A stretch of 64,000 bases of DNA from Thermohalobaculum sp963822985 (lineage in GTDB: Bacteria > Pseudomonadota > Alphaproteobacteria > Rhodobacterales > Rhodobacteraceae), in assembly GCA_963822985.1 (NCBI GenBank), contig CAWGJU010000017.1:248001-312000 (forward strand), in the 5' to 3' direction. Both the position numbers and the translations under genes were made by a program. The number at the start of each line of letters is the position of its first letter. Position 1 is the stretch's first letter. Of the stretch, positions 16,221 through 29,334 are shown one piece after another. Under the pieces are notes generated by a model. The model made no database searches, was not told the origin of the DNA, and saw only the letters and a list, made by a program, of their open reading frames with translations.

Positions 16221-17710
16221 GCGCCGCCGAGCCGGCCAGCGATCTGGCCGGGCTGACGATCGCCGAGGCGCGCGGCCGGCTGGCGGCGGGCGAGCTGACC
16301 TCGCGCCGGCTGACCGAGGCCTGCCTCGAGGCGCTGGCCGGCGCCGGGGCACTGAACGCCGTCTGCCACCGGACGGACGAGCGCGCGCTCGAAATGGCCG
16401 ATGCCGCCGACCGCCGGCTGGCCGCCGGCGAACGCGCGCCCATGCTGGGCATCCCCGTCGGCGTCAAGGACCTGTTCTGCACCGAGGGCGTCGAGACGCA
16501 GGCCGCCTCGCGCATCCTCCAGGGCTTCCGCCCGCCCTATGAATCGACCGTCACGCGCAAGCTTTGGGAGCAGGGCGCCGTGCTGGCGGCCAAGCTCTCG
16601 ATGGACGAGTTCGCCATGGGCAGCTCGACCGAGACGGCGTGCTACGGGCCGTGCGTCAGCCCCTGGCGGCGGCAGGGCAGCGATGTGGCGATCACGCCGG
16701 GCGGCTCCTCCGGCGGCTCCTCGGCCGTCGTATCGGCGGCGCTGGTGCCCTGCGCGCTCGGCACCGACACGGGCGGTTCCATCCGCCAGCCGGCGGCTGT
16801 GACCGGCATCGTCGGGCTCAAGCCCACCTATGGCCGCTGCTCGCGCTGGGGCATCGTCGCATTCGCCTCGTCGCTCGACCAGGCCGGGCCGCTCACGCGC
16901 ACGGTGCGAGACACCGCCATCCTGCTCGGCGCCATCGCCGGGCACGACCCGATGGACTCGACCTCGGCCGAGCGCGAGGTGCCGGATTTCGAGGCGCTGC
17001 TCGAGCAGGATCTCCGCGGCAAGCGCATCGGCGTGCCGGCCGAGTACCGCGAGGGCTTGGGCGAGGAGATGGCCGGCTACTGGCAGGACGGCATCGCCAT
17101 GCTGCGCGACGCGGGCTGCGAGATCGTCGAGATCAGCCTGCCGCACACCAAATACGCGCTGCCGGCCTATTACATCATCGCGCCCGCCGAGGCGTCGTCG
17201 AATCTCGCCCGCTATGACGGCGTGCGCTATGGCCACCGGGCCAAGCTTTCCCAGGGCGACGGCATCGTCGAGATGTACGAGAAGACGCGCGCCGAAGGCT
17301 TCGGCCCCGAGGTCCGCCGGCGGATTCTCATCGGCACCTATGTGCTGAGCGCCGGCTATTACGACGCCTACTACCTGCGCGCGCAAAAGGTGCGGCGCCT
17401 GATCCTGCGCGACTTCGAGGAGGCGTGGGGGCGCTGCGACGCCATCCTGACGCCGACGACGCCCGAGCCCGGCTTCGGCCTCGGCGAGGTGTCGGACCCC
17501 GTCGCCATGTACCTCAACGACATCTACACGGTGACGGTGAACCTGGCGGGGCTGCCCGGCATCTCGGTGCCGATCGGGCTGGCCGGCAACCGGCTGCCGC
17601 TCGGGCTGCAGCTGATCGGCCGGCCCTGGGAGGAGGGCGAGCTCCTGGCGCTGGCCGGCGCGCTCGAGGCGCGGGCCGGCTTCACGGCCCGGCCGGAGCG
17701 GTGGTGGTAA
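16217..17710 (+). CDS. gatA: Asp-tRNA(Asn)/Glu-tRNA(Gln) amidotransferase subunit A
   Basis: Amidase subunit that releases ammonia from glutamine for tRNA-bound Glu/Asp amidation. The 497-residue protein has the amidase-signature triad: Lys84 (GVKDLF), the cis-Ser in PGGSSGGSS (about 164) and nucleophile Ser188 (DTGGSIRQPA). The GTG start overlaps the gatC stop. gatB does not follow; the next gene is a metallo-hydrolase five bases on, so gatB is encoded elsewhere or has been displaced. Confidence 0.95.
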   Translation: MSAAEPASDLAGLTIAEARGRLAAGELTSRRLTEACLEALAGAGALNAVCHRTDERALEMADAADRRLAAGERAPMLGIPVGVKDLFCTEGVETQAASRILQGFRPPYESTVTRKLWEQGAVLAAKLSMDEFAMGSSTETACYGPCVSPWRRQGSDVAITPGGSSGGSSAVVSAALVPCALGTDTGGSIRQPAAVTGIVGLKPTYGRCSRWGIVAFASSLDQAGPLTRTVRDTAILLGAIAGHDPMDSTSAEREVPDFEALLEQDLRGKRIGVPAEYREGLGEEMAGYWQDGIAMLRDAGCEIVEISLPHTKYALPAYYIIAPAEASSNLARYDGVRYGHRAKLSQGDGIVEMYEKTRAEGFGPEVRRRILIGTYVLSAGYYDAYYLRAQKVRRLILRDFEEAWGRCDAILTPTTPEPGFGLGEVSDPVAMYLNDIYTVTVNLAGLPGISVPIGLAGNRLPLGLQLIGRPWEEGELLALAGALEARAGFTARPERWW

Positions 17711-17714
17711 GAAG

Positions 17715-18596
17715 GTGGCGGTAGGCACGGTGGCGGCCAGGGGCCCGATCTGCGTCGCCTGCGGTACGGAGTACCCGCCGGGGCCGCCGCCCCCAGCGTG
17801 CCCGATCTGCGAGGATGCGCGTCAGTTCGTGCCGCCTGCAGGCCAGCGCTGGACGTCACTCGACGCGCTCGAACGCGATCACCGCGTCGAATGGACCGAG
17901 CTCGAGCCTGGGCTCCACCAGCTCGTCGTCGCGCCGCACTTCGCGATCGGGCAGCGCGCGTTGCTGATCGAGACGCCGCGAGGCAACGTCCTCTGGGACC
18001 TGGTCGCGCTCCTCGACGCGGCGACGCGGGAGCGTATCCGGGCGATGGGCGGGCTGGCCGCCATCGCCATCTCGCATCCGCACTACTACACGACGAACCG
18101 CGCATGGGCCGAGGCCTTCGACTGCCCTGTCTGGCTGCATGCCGATGATGCCGAATGGGTGCAGCGGCCGCACCCGCGGCTCCGGCACTGGGATGGCGAG
18201 ACGATGGAGCTCGGCTCGGCGCTGACGCTGATCCGGGCCGGCGGGCATTTCCCCGGAGGCACGATGCTGCACTATGCGGACGGGGCGGACGCGGCGAACG
18301 GGGCGAACGGGGCGGACGGGGCGGACGGGGCGGACGGGTCCGGCGGCGGCGGCACGCTGTTATCGGGCGACATACTGCAGGTCACGCCCGACCGCATGGT
18401 CAGCGTGATGTGGAGCTATCCCAACCTGATCCCGGTGGACGCGCCGACCCTGCGCCGCGTCGCCGCCTCGGTCGAGCCCTTCGCCTTCGACCGGATTCAC
18501 GGCGCCTTTCCCGGGCGAAGCATTCCCGGCGGCGCCAAGGCGGTGGTCGGGCGCTCGGTCGAGCGCTATCTCGCCGCCATCGGTGGCGGGCGCTGA
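17715..18596 (+). CDS. MBL-fold metallo-hydrolase with N-terminal zinc ribbon and Ala-Asn/Asp-Gly repeat insert
   Basis: A 293-residue protein. An N-terminal zinc-ribbon-like knuckle (CVACG ... CPICED) precedes an MBL-fold domain with the reduced metal motif SHPHYYT, GGHFPGG and GDILQ. Residues 188-210 are an Asp/Asn-Gly-Ala repeat, encoded by a 9-bp tandem array, inserted between core beta strands. GTG codons at 17715 and 17730 are possible starts. It sits five bases after gatA and is probably cotranscribed. Function unknown; homologues are annotated only as MBL-fold hydrolases. Confidence 0.78.
   Translation: MAVGTVAARGPICVACGTEYPPGPPPPACPICEDARQFVPPAGQRWTSLDALERDHRVEWTELEPGLHQLVVAPHFAIGQRALLIETPRGNVLWDLVALLDAATRERIRAMGGLAAIAISHPHYYTTNRAWAEAFDCPVWLHADDAEWVQRPHPRLRHWDGETMELGSALTLIRAGGHFPGGTMLHYADGADAANGANGADGADGADGSGGGGTLLSGDILQVTPDRMVSVMWSYPNLIPVDAPTLRRVAASVEPFAFDRIHGAFPGRSIPGGAKAVVGRSVERYLAAIGGGR
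18276..18338 (+). repeat. 9-bp tandem repeat (GGGGCGRAC) inside the MBL-hydrolase gene
   Basis: About seven head-to-tail copies of a 9-mer, GGGGCGGAC or GGGGCGAAC, slightly degenerate in the first units. Each encodes Gly-Ala-Asp or Gly-Ala-Asn, so gain or loss of a unit keeps the frame. Confidence 0.85.
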
Positions 18597-18665
18597 ACAC
18601 ATTTCCCGGTGACTGCGCGATCGGCTAGAATGGGCCGAGCGGCCCTGGCCTGCAGGTGAATCAAG

Positions 18666-19505
18666 ATGGCGACGCGCGAAGAATGGATCGGTCCCGTCGG
18701 GCAGGAATGGGCGCGGCGGGGCGCGGCGCTCGAAAGGCTGCTCGGGCCGGCGGGCGCGGCGGGCCTTGCGGCGCTCGGCGCCGTCCAGGGCGAGCGCGTG
18801 CTCGATCTCGGCTGCGGCGGCGGCTCCACCACCCTCGCTCTCGCCGATGCGGTCGGCCCCGAGGGACGCGTCACCGGGATCGACGTCTCGCCCGACCTCG
18901 TGGCGCTGGCCCGCGACCGGCTGGGCGGCCGGGCCAATGTCGAGCTCGTCGAGGCTGACGCGCAGCGCCATTCATTTGCCGAGCGGCATGACGCGCTGTT
19001 CTCGCGCTTTGGCGCGATGTTCTTCGACGATCCGCCGGCCGCCTTCGAGAACCTGCGCCGCGCGTTGCAGCCCGGCGCCCGCGCCGTCTTCGTCGCCTGG
19101 CGCGAGGTGTCGCGCAACCAATGGGCCGCGGTGCCGATGACCTATGCGCAGGAGGGCTTGGGCGCTGCCGTCTCCACCGGCGGCCCGGGCCCGTTCGCCT
19201 GGGCCGACCCGGTCACCTTCCGGCCGCTGCTGGAGGGCGCGGGCTTCCGCGACGTGCGCGCGAGCGACCACGAGTTCATGGCCGAGATCGCCGATGGCGA
19301 CGACCCCGACCCCGTCGAGCGGGCGGTGCAGTTCATGACGCGGATCGGCCCGCTGGCCCGCCGCCTGCGCGAGGCGCCCGAGAGCGCCCGGCACGAGGCG
19401 ACCGAATTCCTGCGCAAGCGGCTGCGCCGGCACGCCGCTCGCCACGTCGATGACGGCGCGGTCAGGCTGCTCGCCTCGGCCTGGATCGTCGAGGCGCGCG
19501 CGTAG
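18666..19505 (+). CDS. Class I SAM-dependent methyltransferase
   Basis: A soluble 279-residue methyltransferase. Motif I reads VLDLGCGGGSTT near residue 45, motif II GIDVSPDLV near 75, and the motif IV region is SRFGAMFFDDP with LRRALQPGARAVFVAWRE after it. The layout resembles the UbiE/COQ5-like methyltransferases that act on small molecules. The acceptor substrate is unknown. A hairpin lies 58 bp past its stop and probably ends transcription. Confidence 0.88.
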   Translation: MATREEWIGPVGQEWARRGAALERLLGPAGAAGLAALGAVQGERVLDLGCGGGSTTLALADAVGPEGRVTGIDVSPDLVALARDRLGGRANVELVEADAQRHSFAERHDALFSRFGAMFFDDPPAAFENLRRALQPGARAVFVAWREVSRNQWAAVPMTYAQEGLGAAVSTGGPGPFAWADPVTFRPLLEGAGFRDVRASDHEFMAEIADGDDPDPVERAVQFMTRIGPLARRLREAPESARHEATEFLRKRLRRHAARHVDDGAVRLLASAWIVEARA

Positions 19506-19562
19506 ATCGAAACGGGTTCGGAGCCGGCAGATTCGCCCCCGTTTCGCTTTGTCGGAGACGCT

Positions 19563-19587
19563 AGAGGGTGGGCAAACTCCACCCTCT
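19563..19587. terminator. Hairpin between methyltransferase and cold-shock gene
   Basis: AGAGGGTGG and CCACCCTCT pair perfectly over 9 bp around a 7-base loop. The hairpin lies between the stop codons of two convergent genes, where it could serve both. No long T run follows on either strand, so it is an imperfect intrinsic terminator. Confidence 0.5.
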
Positions 19588-19613
19588 GATCGGTTGCTTG
19601 CGGACGGTACGGC

Positions 19614-19821
19614 TCAGAGCAGTTCGAGATCGCTGGCGGACTCGCGCCCGTCGCGGCCGGCGCGCAGCTCGTAGGCCACCTTCTGGTTGTCGGCCAGCGA
19701 TTTCGAGCCCGGCCCTCTGCACGGCCGTGATGTGGACGAAGATGTCCTTGCCGCCGTCGTCCGGCGCAATGAAGCCATAACCCTTGGTGGTGTTGAACCA
19801 CTTCACGGTGCCTGTCGGCAT
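19614..19821 (-). CDS. Cold-shock domain protein (CspA family), one apparent frameshift
   Basis: A small RNA-binding chaperone. The start MPTGTVKWFNTTKGYGFI carries RNP1 and continues through DIFVHITAVQRAGL, which carries RNP2. Then one extra base near 19704 shifts the frame. After correction the protein continues SLADNQKVAYELRAGRDGRESASDLELL and stops at 19614, giving the standard length of about 68 residues. A ribosome site AAGGGGA precedes the ATG. As given, the reading frame runs on for unrelated residues. I regard the indel as a probable sequence error. Confidence 0.8.
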
Positions 19822-20039
19822 GTCGTTCCCCTTGCACGTCGTCTCAGGCCGGGTCCTAGACTCGCGGGCGAGACCCCCGATTGCTTTAGGCGTGGACTGG
19901 TGGACTGTCCGCGCCTTCTTAGACGTGCGCAGGAAGTATAATGCCAGGCCAGGCATCCGCCCCACCGGGACGGACGCGTGCAGAATTAACCCAGCCGGCG
20001 ATTCTCGGCAATCCCGATCGCTCTCGCGCATCGCTGGAG

Positions 20040-20063
20040 ACCCTCCCCCTTCTGGGGGAGGGT
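20040..20063. terminator. GC-rich hairpin downstream of lepA
   Basis: CCCTCCCCC pairs with GGGGGAGGG over 9 bp, with a TTCT loop and one more A-T pair below. It lies about 130 bp past the lepA stop within the 370-bp region 19822-20191, which otherwise holds the cold-shock promoter region and no gene I can support. Similar hairpins are also common alphaproteobacterial intergenic repeats, so this could be a dispersed repeat copy. Confidence 0.55.
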
Positions 20064-20191
20064 CGAGGAGGAGAGACACCATGGACGACCGCCCGAATGC
20101 GAGAGCAGGAGGTCCGCCCAACCAGAGGCTCGCACCCCGGGGATTAACATGGCGTTAACCGCGTACGGAAACTTCCGCTTAACGCGTCCAC

Positions 20192-21991
20192 TCACCCATC
20201 CATCTTCAGCGCGTTGATGAACGCCTCCTGCGGGATATCGACCTTGCCGAACTGGCGCATGCGCTTCTTGCCGGCCTTCTGCTTGTCGAGCAGCTTGCGC
20301 TTGCGGGTGATGTCGCCGCCATAGCATTTGGCCGTCACGTCCTTGCGCAGCGCGCTGATCGTCTCCCGCGCGATCACCCGGCCGCCGATCGCCGCCTGGA
20401 TGGGGATCTTGAAAAGGTGCTGCGGGATCAGCTCCTTGAGCTTTTCGCACATGGTGCGGCCGCGGCTTTCGGCCTTGTCGCGGTGCACGATGACGCTGAG
20501 CGCGTCGACCGGCTCCTCGTTCACCAGGATCTGCATCTTCACCAGATGGCCGGCCTCGTAGCCGTCCATCTGGTAGTCGAAGCTGGCATAGCCCTTCGAG
20601 ACAGACTTCAACCGGTCGTAGAAGTCGAAGACCACCTCGTTCAGCGGCAGGCGATAGACCACCATGGCGCGGCTGCCGGCATAGGTCAGGTCCAGCTGCA
20701 CGCCGCGCCGATCCTGGCACAGCTTGAGGATGTCGCCCAGGAAATCGTCAGGGACGAGGATGGTCGCCTTGATCCACGGCTCCTCGATACGGTCGATCTT
20801 GACCAGCTCCGGCATATCGGCCGGGTTGTGCATCTCGCGCATCTCGCCGTCCGTCAGGTGCAGGTGATAGACCACCGACGGCGCGGTGGTGATCAGGTCG
20901 ATGTCGTATTCCCGCTCCAGCCGGTCGCGCACGACCTCGAGGTGCAGGAGGCCCAAAAACCCGCAGCGAAAGCCGAAGCCCAGCGCCGCCGAGGTTTCCA
21001 TCTCGTGGCTGAACGAGGCGTCGTTCAGCGCCAGCTTGTCGATGGCGTCGCGCAGATCCTCGAAATCGGCGTTGTCGACGGGGAACAGGCCACAGAAGAC
21101 GACCGGTTGAGCCGGCTTGAAGCCCGGCAGGGGGTTGTCCGTGCCGCGCTTTTCCGTGGTGATCGTGTCGCCGACGCGGGTGTCGCGCACCTGCTTGATC
21201 GAGGCCGTGAGAAAGCCGATCTCGCCCGGGCCCAGCGCATCGGTTGGCAGCATCTTGGGCGTGAAGACGCCGACCCGGTCGACCGGATAGACGGCGCCCG
21301 TCTGCATCATGCGGATGCGGTCGCCCTTTTTCAGCACCCCGTCCATGACGCGCACCAGCACGACGACGCCAAGATAGGCGTCGTACCAGCTGTCGACCAG
21401 CATGGCCTTGAGCGGCGCGTCGCGCTCGCCCGCCGGCGGCGGCAGGCGACGCACGATCGCTTCCAGCACGTCATCGATCCCCCGCCCCGTCTTGGCCGAG
21501 ATCAGCACGGCCTCGGAGGCGTCGATGCCGATGACGTCCTCGATCTGCTGCTTGACGCGCTCGGGCTCGGCCGCCGGTAGGTCGATCTTGTTGAGAACGG
21601 GCACGATCTCGTGGTTGGCGTCGATCGCCTGGTAGACATTGGCCAGCGTCTGCGCCTCGACCCCTTGGGTCACGTCGACGACCAGCAGCGAGCCCTCGAC
21701 GGCGCGCATCGACCGGCTGACTTCGTAGGCGAAGTCGACATGGCCCGGCGTGTCGATCAGGTTCAGCGTGTACCGCTTGCCGTCGCGCGCGGTGTAGAGC
21801 AGCCGCACGGTCTGCGCCTTGATGGTGATGCCCCGCTCGCGCTCGATATCCATCGTATCGAGCATCTGCTCCTTCATCTCGCGATCGGTCACGGTGCCGG
21901 TCGACTGGATCAGCCGGTCGGCGAGTGTCGACTTGCCGTGGTCGATATGCGCGACGATGGAGAAGTTGCGGATGTGGCCGAGGTCTGTCAT
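20192..21991 (-). CDS. lepA: Elongation factor 4 (LepA)
   Basis: Ribosome-associated translational GTPase, 599 residues. G1 is AHIDHGKST, G3 DTPGH, G4 NKID and G5 SAKTG. The LepA-specific C-terminal region has YEAGHLVKMQILVNEEPVDALSVIVHR and a CTD with the KKRMRQFG motif. The ATG at 21991 starts MTDLGHIRNFSIVAHID; the open frame upstream is unrelated. It is divergent from cobB with an 87-bp gap. Confidence 0.97.
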   Translation of the reverse strand: MTDLGHIRNFSIVAHIDHGKSTLADRLIQSTGTVTDREMKEQMLDTMDIERERGITIKAQTVRLLYTARDGKRYTLNLIDTPGHVDFAYEVSRSMRAVEGSLLVVDVTQGVEAQTLANVYQAIDANHEIVPVLNKIDLPAAEPERVKQQIEDVIGIDASEAVLISAKTGRGIDDVLEAIVRRLPPPAGERDAPLKAMLVDSWYDAYLGVVVLVRVMDGVLKKGDRIRMMQTGAVYPVDRVGVFTPKMLPTDALGPGEIGFLTASIKQVRDTRVGDTITTEKRGTDNPLPGFKPAQPVVFCGLFPVDNADFEDLRDAIDKLALNDASFSHEMETSAALGFGFRCGFLGLLHLEVVRDRLEREYDIDLITTAPSVVYHLHLTDGEMREMHNPADMPELVKIDRIEEPWIKATILVPDDFLGDILKLCQDRRGVQLDLTYAGSRAMVVYRLPLNEVVFDFYDRLKSVSKGYASFDYQMDGYEAGHLVKMQILVNEEPVDALSVIVHRDKAESRGRTMCEKLKELIPQHLFKIPIQAAIGGRVIARETISALRKDVTAKCYGGDITRKRKLLDKQKAGKKRMRQFGKVDIPQEAFINALKMDG

Positions 21992-22078
21992 GGGGCGGCT
22001 TATGGGGCCGCGCCCGCAGGCCGTCAAGGCGGCCCTGGGCACACGCGCAAGTGACTGGACGGGCACGGAAATCGAGGC

Positions 22079-22777
22079 ATGCGGATCGTCGTCCTGACCG
22101 GAGCGGGAATTTCGGCCGAGTCAGGGCTCGGCACCTTCCGCGACAAGGACGGGCTGTGGACCCGGGTGGACCTCAGTGAGGTGGCGACGCCCGAGGGCTA
22201 TGCCCGCGACCCGGCAAAAGTGCTCGAGTTCTACAACATGCGCCGGCAGGGCGTGCTCGGGGCGCAGCCGAACGCCGCGCACCGGGCGCTGGCCCGGCTG
22301 GAGAAGCACCTGGGCGACGGCCTGACGCTCGTCACCCAGAATGTCGACGACCTGCACGAGCGGTCCGGCTCGCAAAGGGTCGTTCACATGCATGGCGAAC
22401 TGCTCTCGGCCCTCTGCGCGGCCTGCGCGCATCGCTGGCCCTGGCCAGGCCCGATGCGGCTCGAAGACGCCTGCCCTGCCTGCGCTGTGTCGGGGCACGT
22501 GCGGCCGGACGTCGTCTGGTTCGGCGAGATGCCCTACCGCATGGACGAGATCTACGAGGCGGTCGCCGGCGCGGACCTTTTCGCCGCCATCGGCACCTCG
22601 GGGCAGGTCTATCCGGCAGCGGGTTTCGTCACGGACGCGAAGCTGGCCGGCGTGGAGACGGTCGAGATCAACCTCGAGCGGACCGACAGCGCGGGTCGCT
22701 TCGACAGGCACGTGCTCGGGCCCGCCTCGGAGGTCGTGCCCCGCTGGGTGGACGAGGTGCTGGGCGGGGCCGGATAA
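22079..22777 (+). CDS. cobB: NAD-dependent protein deacylase, sirtuin family
   Basis: Removes acyl groups from lysines using NAD+. It is 232 residues. The NAD site is GAGIS, and TQNVDDLH and VHMHGEL (catalytic His) follow. Four zinc Cys are present (LCAAC and CPAC). The Tyr and Arg of YNMRR match the pattern of class III sirtuins, which accept succinyl/malonyl-lysine; this is by family knowledge. Its ATG follows lepA divergently and rpmB converges on its 3' end. Confidence 0.94.
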   Translation: MRIVVLTGAGISAESGLGTFRDKDGLWTRVDLSEVATPEGYARDPAKVLEFYNMRRQGVLGAQPNAAHRALARLEKHLGDGLTLVTQNVDDLHERSGSQRVVHMHGELLSALCAACAHRWPWPGPMRLEDACPACAVSGHVRPDVVWFGEMPYRMDEIYEAVAGADLFAAIGTSGQVYPAAGFVTDAKLAGVETVEINLERTDSAGRFDRHVLGPASEVVPRWVDEVLGGAG

Positions 22778-22793
22778 GGCCCCCGCGGACCGG

Positions 22794-23087
22794 TCAGGCT
22801 TCGGCGCCCGCCGAGGCCGCCTGGACGTCCTTCTTCACCTTCAGCGCGCGCGGCGAGAGATGCTCGTCGCGGGCGGCCATCAGGAAGGCGTCGAGCCCGC
22901 CGCGATGGTCCACCGTGCGCAGCGCCGAGGTCGCGATTTGGAAGCGGAACGAGCGCTTCAGCGCCTCGCTCTCCAGCGTGACGCGCTGCAGGTTCGGCAG
23001 ATAGCGCCGGTTGGTCTTGATGTTCGAATGGCTGACCCGGTGGCCCGTCAGCACACCCTTGCCGGTCAGTTCGCAACGCCGCGACAT
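22794..23087 (-). CDS. rpmB: 50S ribosomal protein L28
   Basis: Ribosomal large-subunit protein of 97 residues. It shows the opening MSRRCELTGKGVLTGHRVSHSNIKTNRRYLPN and the Arg/Lys-rich body of L28. The start is the second of two adjacent Met codons (23087). L28 here is slightly extended at the C-terminus by an acidic Ala/Gly tail. Confidence 0.97.
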   Translation of the reverse strand: MSRRCELTGKGVLTGHRVSHSNIKTNRRYLPNLQRVTLESEALKRSFRFQIATSALRTVDHRGGLDAFLMAARDEHLSPRALKVKKDVQAASAGAEA

Positions 23088-23270
23088 CACAGTCTCCCGA
23101 GAGTAAGGCCACGCACCAGGGCAGGCGCGCGCAGGCCCGGAAATCCGAAGACGCGCTAGCTACGCGTTCGCTTGCCAGCCGTCAACCCCGCGCGAGGCGA
23201 TCAGAGGCGATCAGCCGGCCTTCCCGGCCCGCGTTCGTTCGCCGCCCGGCCGCTCTTGGCGGGCACCCCC

Positions 23271-24266
23271 TCAATCGCCGCGGAACAGCGCCAGGAGCTC
23301 CTCGGCGGCGGCTTCCGGAGCGAGCGTTCCGGCCGCGACGCCTTCGGTCAGCTCGGCGAGGCGCGGCCTGATGGCGGGGTGCCGGTAGAACAGGTCGAGC
23401 GCCCCCTGCTCCGCCGCGCGGCGCATGGCCTGCACCGCCTGCTCGCCGCGGCGCCGGGCGAGCCACTCTTCGGCCTCGCGCCAGCGCCAGAGCCGGTCGA
23501 CCGCCTGCCAGAGCCGGTCGAGGCCGGCGCCGGTGCGCGCCGAGACCGTCAGCGCGGTCGGCACGCCCTCCGGGTCGCCGTCGCGTCGGCGGAGCAGGCC
23601 GAGCGCCGAGGCGTATTCGGCGCGCGTCGCCTCGGCGACGGGCACGAGCTCGCCATCGGCCTTGTTGACGACGACGACGTCGGCGATCTCCATGATGCCG
23701 CGCTTGACGCCCTGGAGCTCGTCGCCTCCGCCCGGCGCGATCAGCAGGAGGAAGATGTCCGTCATCTCGGCGACCATCGTCTCGGACTGGCCGACGCCCA
23801 CGGTCTCGACCAGCACGATGTCGTGGCCCGCCGCCTCGACCAGGCGGATGGTCTCGCGCGTGCGCCGGGTGACGCCGCCGAGCGCGCCGCGGGCGGGCGA
23901 CGGCCGGACGAAGGCGCCGGGCTGCCGCGAGAGCTTTTCCATGCGTGTCTTGTCGCCGAGGATCGAGCCGCCGGACCGCGCCGAGCTGGGGTCGACCGCC
24001 AGCACGGCGATGCGGTGGCCGGCGTCGACGAGGCGCATGCCCATCGCCTCGATGAAGGTCGACTTGCCGACGCCGGGCGTGCCGGACAGGCCGATGCGAC
24101 GGGCGACGGACGGCGCGCTGCCAAGCCGTTCAAGCAGCGCGGCCGCCGCCGACCGGTGGTCGGGTCTCGTCGATTCGACCAGCGTGATGGCGCGGCCGAG
24201 CGCCCGTCGCTCGCCGGCGACGATGCGGCGGGCGAGGTCATCGATGTGCACGGTCGTTTCGGGCAT
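23271..24266 (-). CDS. meaB: Methylmalonyl-CoA mutase-associated GTPase MeaB (ArgK family)
   Basis: G3E-family GTPase that loads and protects adenosylcobalamin in methylmalonyl-CoA mutase. It is 331 residues. Walker A is SGTPGVGKSTFIEA, followed by VDPSSARSGGSILGDKTRME, ETVGVGQSE, and NKADGE near 210 (G4). The start at 24266 (MPETTVHIDDLARR) fits the family; upstream codons do not. The mutase genes are not in the window. A short direct repeat, GAGGCGATCA twice, lies just past the 3' end. Confidence 0.93.
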   Translation of the reverse strand: MPETTVHIDDLARRIVAGERRALGRAITLVESTRPDHRSAAAALLERLGSAPSVARRIGLSGTPGVGKSTFIEAMGMRLVDAGHRIAVLAVDPSSARSGGSILGDKTRMEKLSRQPGAFVRPSPARGALGGVTRRTRETIRLVEAAGHDIVLVETVGVGQSETMVAEMTDIFLLLIAPGGGDELQGVKRGIMEIADVVVVNKADGELVPVAEATRAEYASALGLLRRRDGDPEGVPTALTVSARTGAGLDRLWQAVDRLWRWREAEEWLARRRGEQAVQAMRRAAEQGALDLFYRHPAIRPRLAELTEGVAAGTLAPEAAAEELLALFRGD

Positions 24267-24356
24267 GGTCTCTCGAGCGCTGGCGGTTATGTCTGGTAGG
24301 ATGCATGATGGGCCGCCGCAACCGCCGACGCGAGCGCGACAGGAACGGAGTGAGGC

Positions 24357-25090
24357 ATGAGAGTTCTGGGCGTATCTGACTGCCATAGTTGTGCTTTGCT
24401 GGGTCTCCGCTGCCTCGGCGGCGTCCGTGACCCTGCACCGGCCGCTCAGTACGATCTACGACCTCTATCTCGGCGGCGTTCTGGCCGGCGAGCTCGCGCT
24501 TAGCGCGAATGTTCAGGGCGACCATTACATGGCGAGCTCGGTGATGCGGACGGCGGGGATCGTCGGCGCGATCTATGCGGCGAGCTTCGAGGCCGAGACC
24601 GAGGGGCGGCTGGCGTCCGGAGGCCTTGAGCCCGAGCGTTTTCGAGGCCGTTGGCCGCATGTACAGAAAGACGCAGAACGTCGAGATGACCTATTCCGGC
24701 GCGGCGCCGGCAGCCGTGAGCGCCGAGCCGGCCTTCGACCCAAAGCCCTGGCAGATCGAGCCGACCGAACAGAGCGGCACGCTCGACCCGATCTCGGGGG
24801 CGCTGACTGCGATGGCTCCGGCGCCGGTCGGCACGATCTGCAACCGCAGCGTGGAAATTTACGATGGGAGAAGGCGCTATGCGCTGGACCTCGGCGCGCC
24901 GGAGGCCGATGGCGAGCGGATCAGGTGCCCGGCGCATTATCGCCGGGTGGCCGGCTACAAGCCCAAGGAGCTGAAGGAGACGATCGACTTCAGCGTCTGG
25001 TTCGAGGAGCGGCCCGACGGGCTTGCGCATGTGGTGCGCATGGCCGGGGAGAGCGCGCTGGGGCTCGCCGTCGTGCTGCTGCGGGAGTGA
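24357..25090 (+). CDS. DUF3108 domain-containing protein, exported, with apparent frameshifts
   Basis: A periplasmic protein of about 240 residues. After an N-terminal membrane/signal segment (WAYLTAIVVLCWVSAASA) the mature part contains IYDLYLGGVLAGELALSA and, after a shift, FEAVGRMYRKTQNVEMTY and C...YRRVAGYKPKE, typical of DUF3108. A T4 run at 24639-24642 carries one T too many, and the only ATG (24357) is out of phase with the signal peptide. Two small indels therefore separate it from a normal gene. It is divergent from meaB. Confidence 0.65.
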
Positions 25091-25205
25091 ACCGCGCCCT
25101 GGAGCGTGGCGGATGCGGGGAGCCGGTGACACGCCTATGACCCGCGCACCGCAGGCCTCCCGCCGAAAACCTGCCGACGCGACTCGGCCGGGCTGACAGG
25201 AGCCC

Positions 25206-27752
<2,547 letters not shown>

Positions 27753-27866
27753 GCGCTGGCGGCGCCATTCCGACGGTTTCGGAACGAGTTGCGCGCTCGC
27801 GGCATGTTGACCCTGGTGGCCGGCCGGGCGCAGGGTCGTCCCAGACAAACAGGGAGAGGACGTCCC

Positions 27867-29297
<1,431 letters not shown>

Positions 29298-29301
29298 GCC
29301 A

Positions 29302-29325
29302 GCGGGGCGGGGGGGCCCGCCCCGC
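29302..29325. terminator. GC hairpin after glutamate dehydrogenase
   Basis: GCGGGGCGGG and CCCGCCCCGC pair over 10 bp with a GGGG loop, beginning 5 bp after the stop. It lies between convergent genes. No T run follows, so it may act bidirectionally or only protect the mRNA end. Confidence 0.6.
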
Positions 29326-29334
29326 CTGTCGGCG

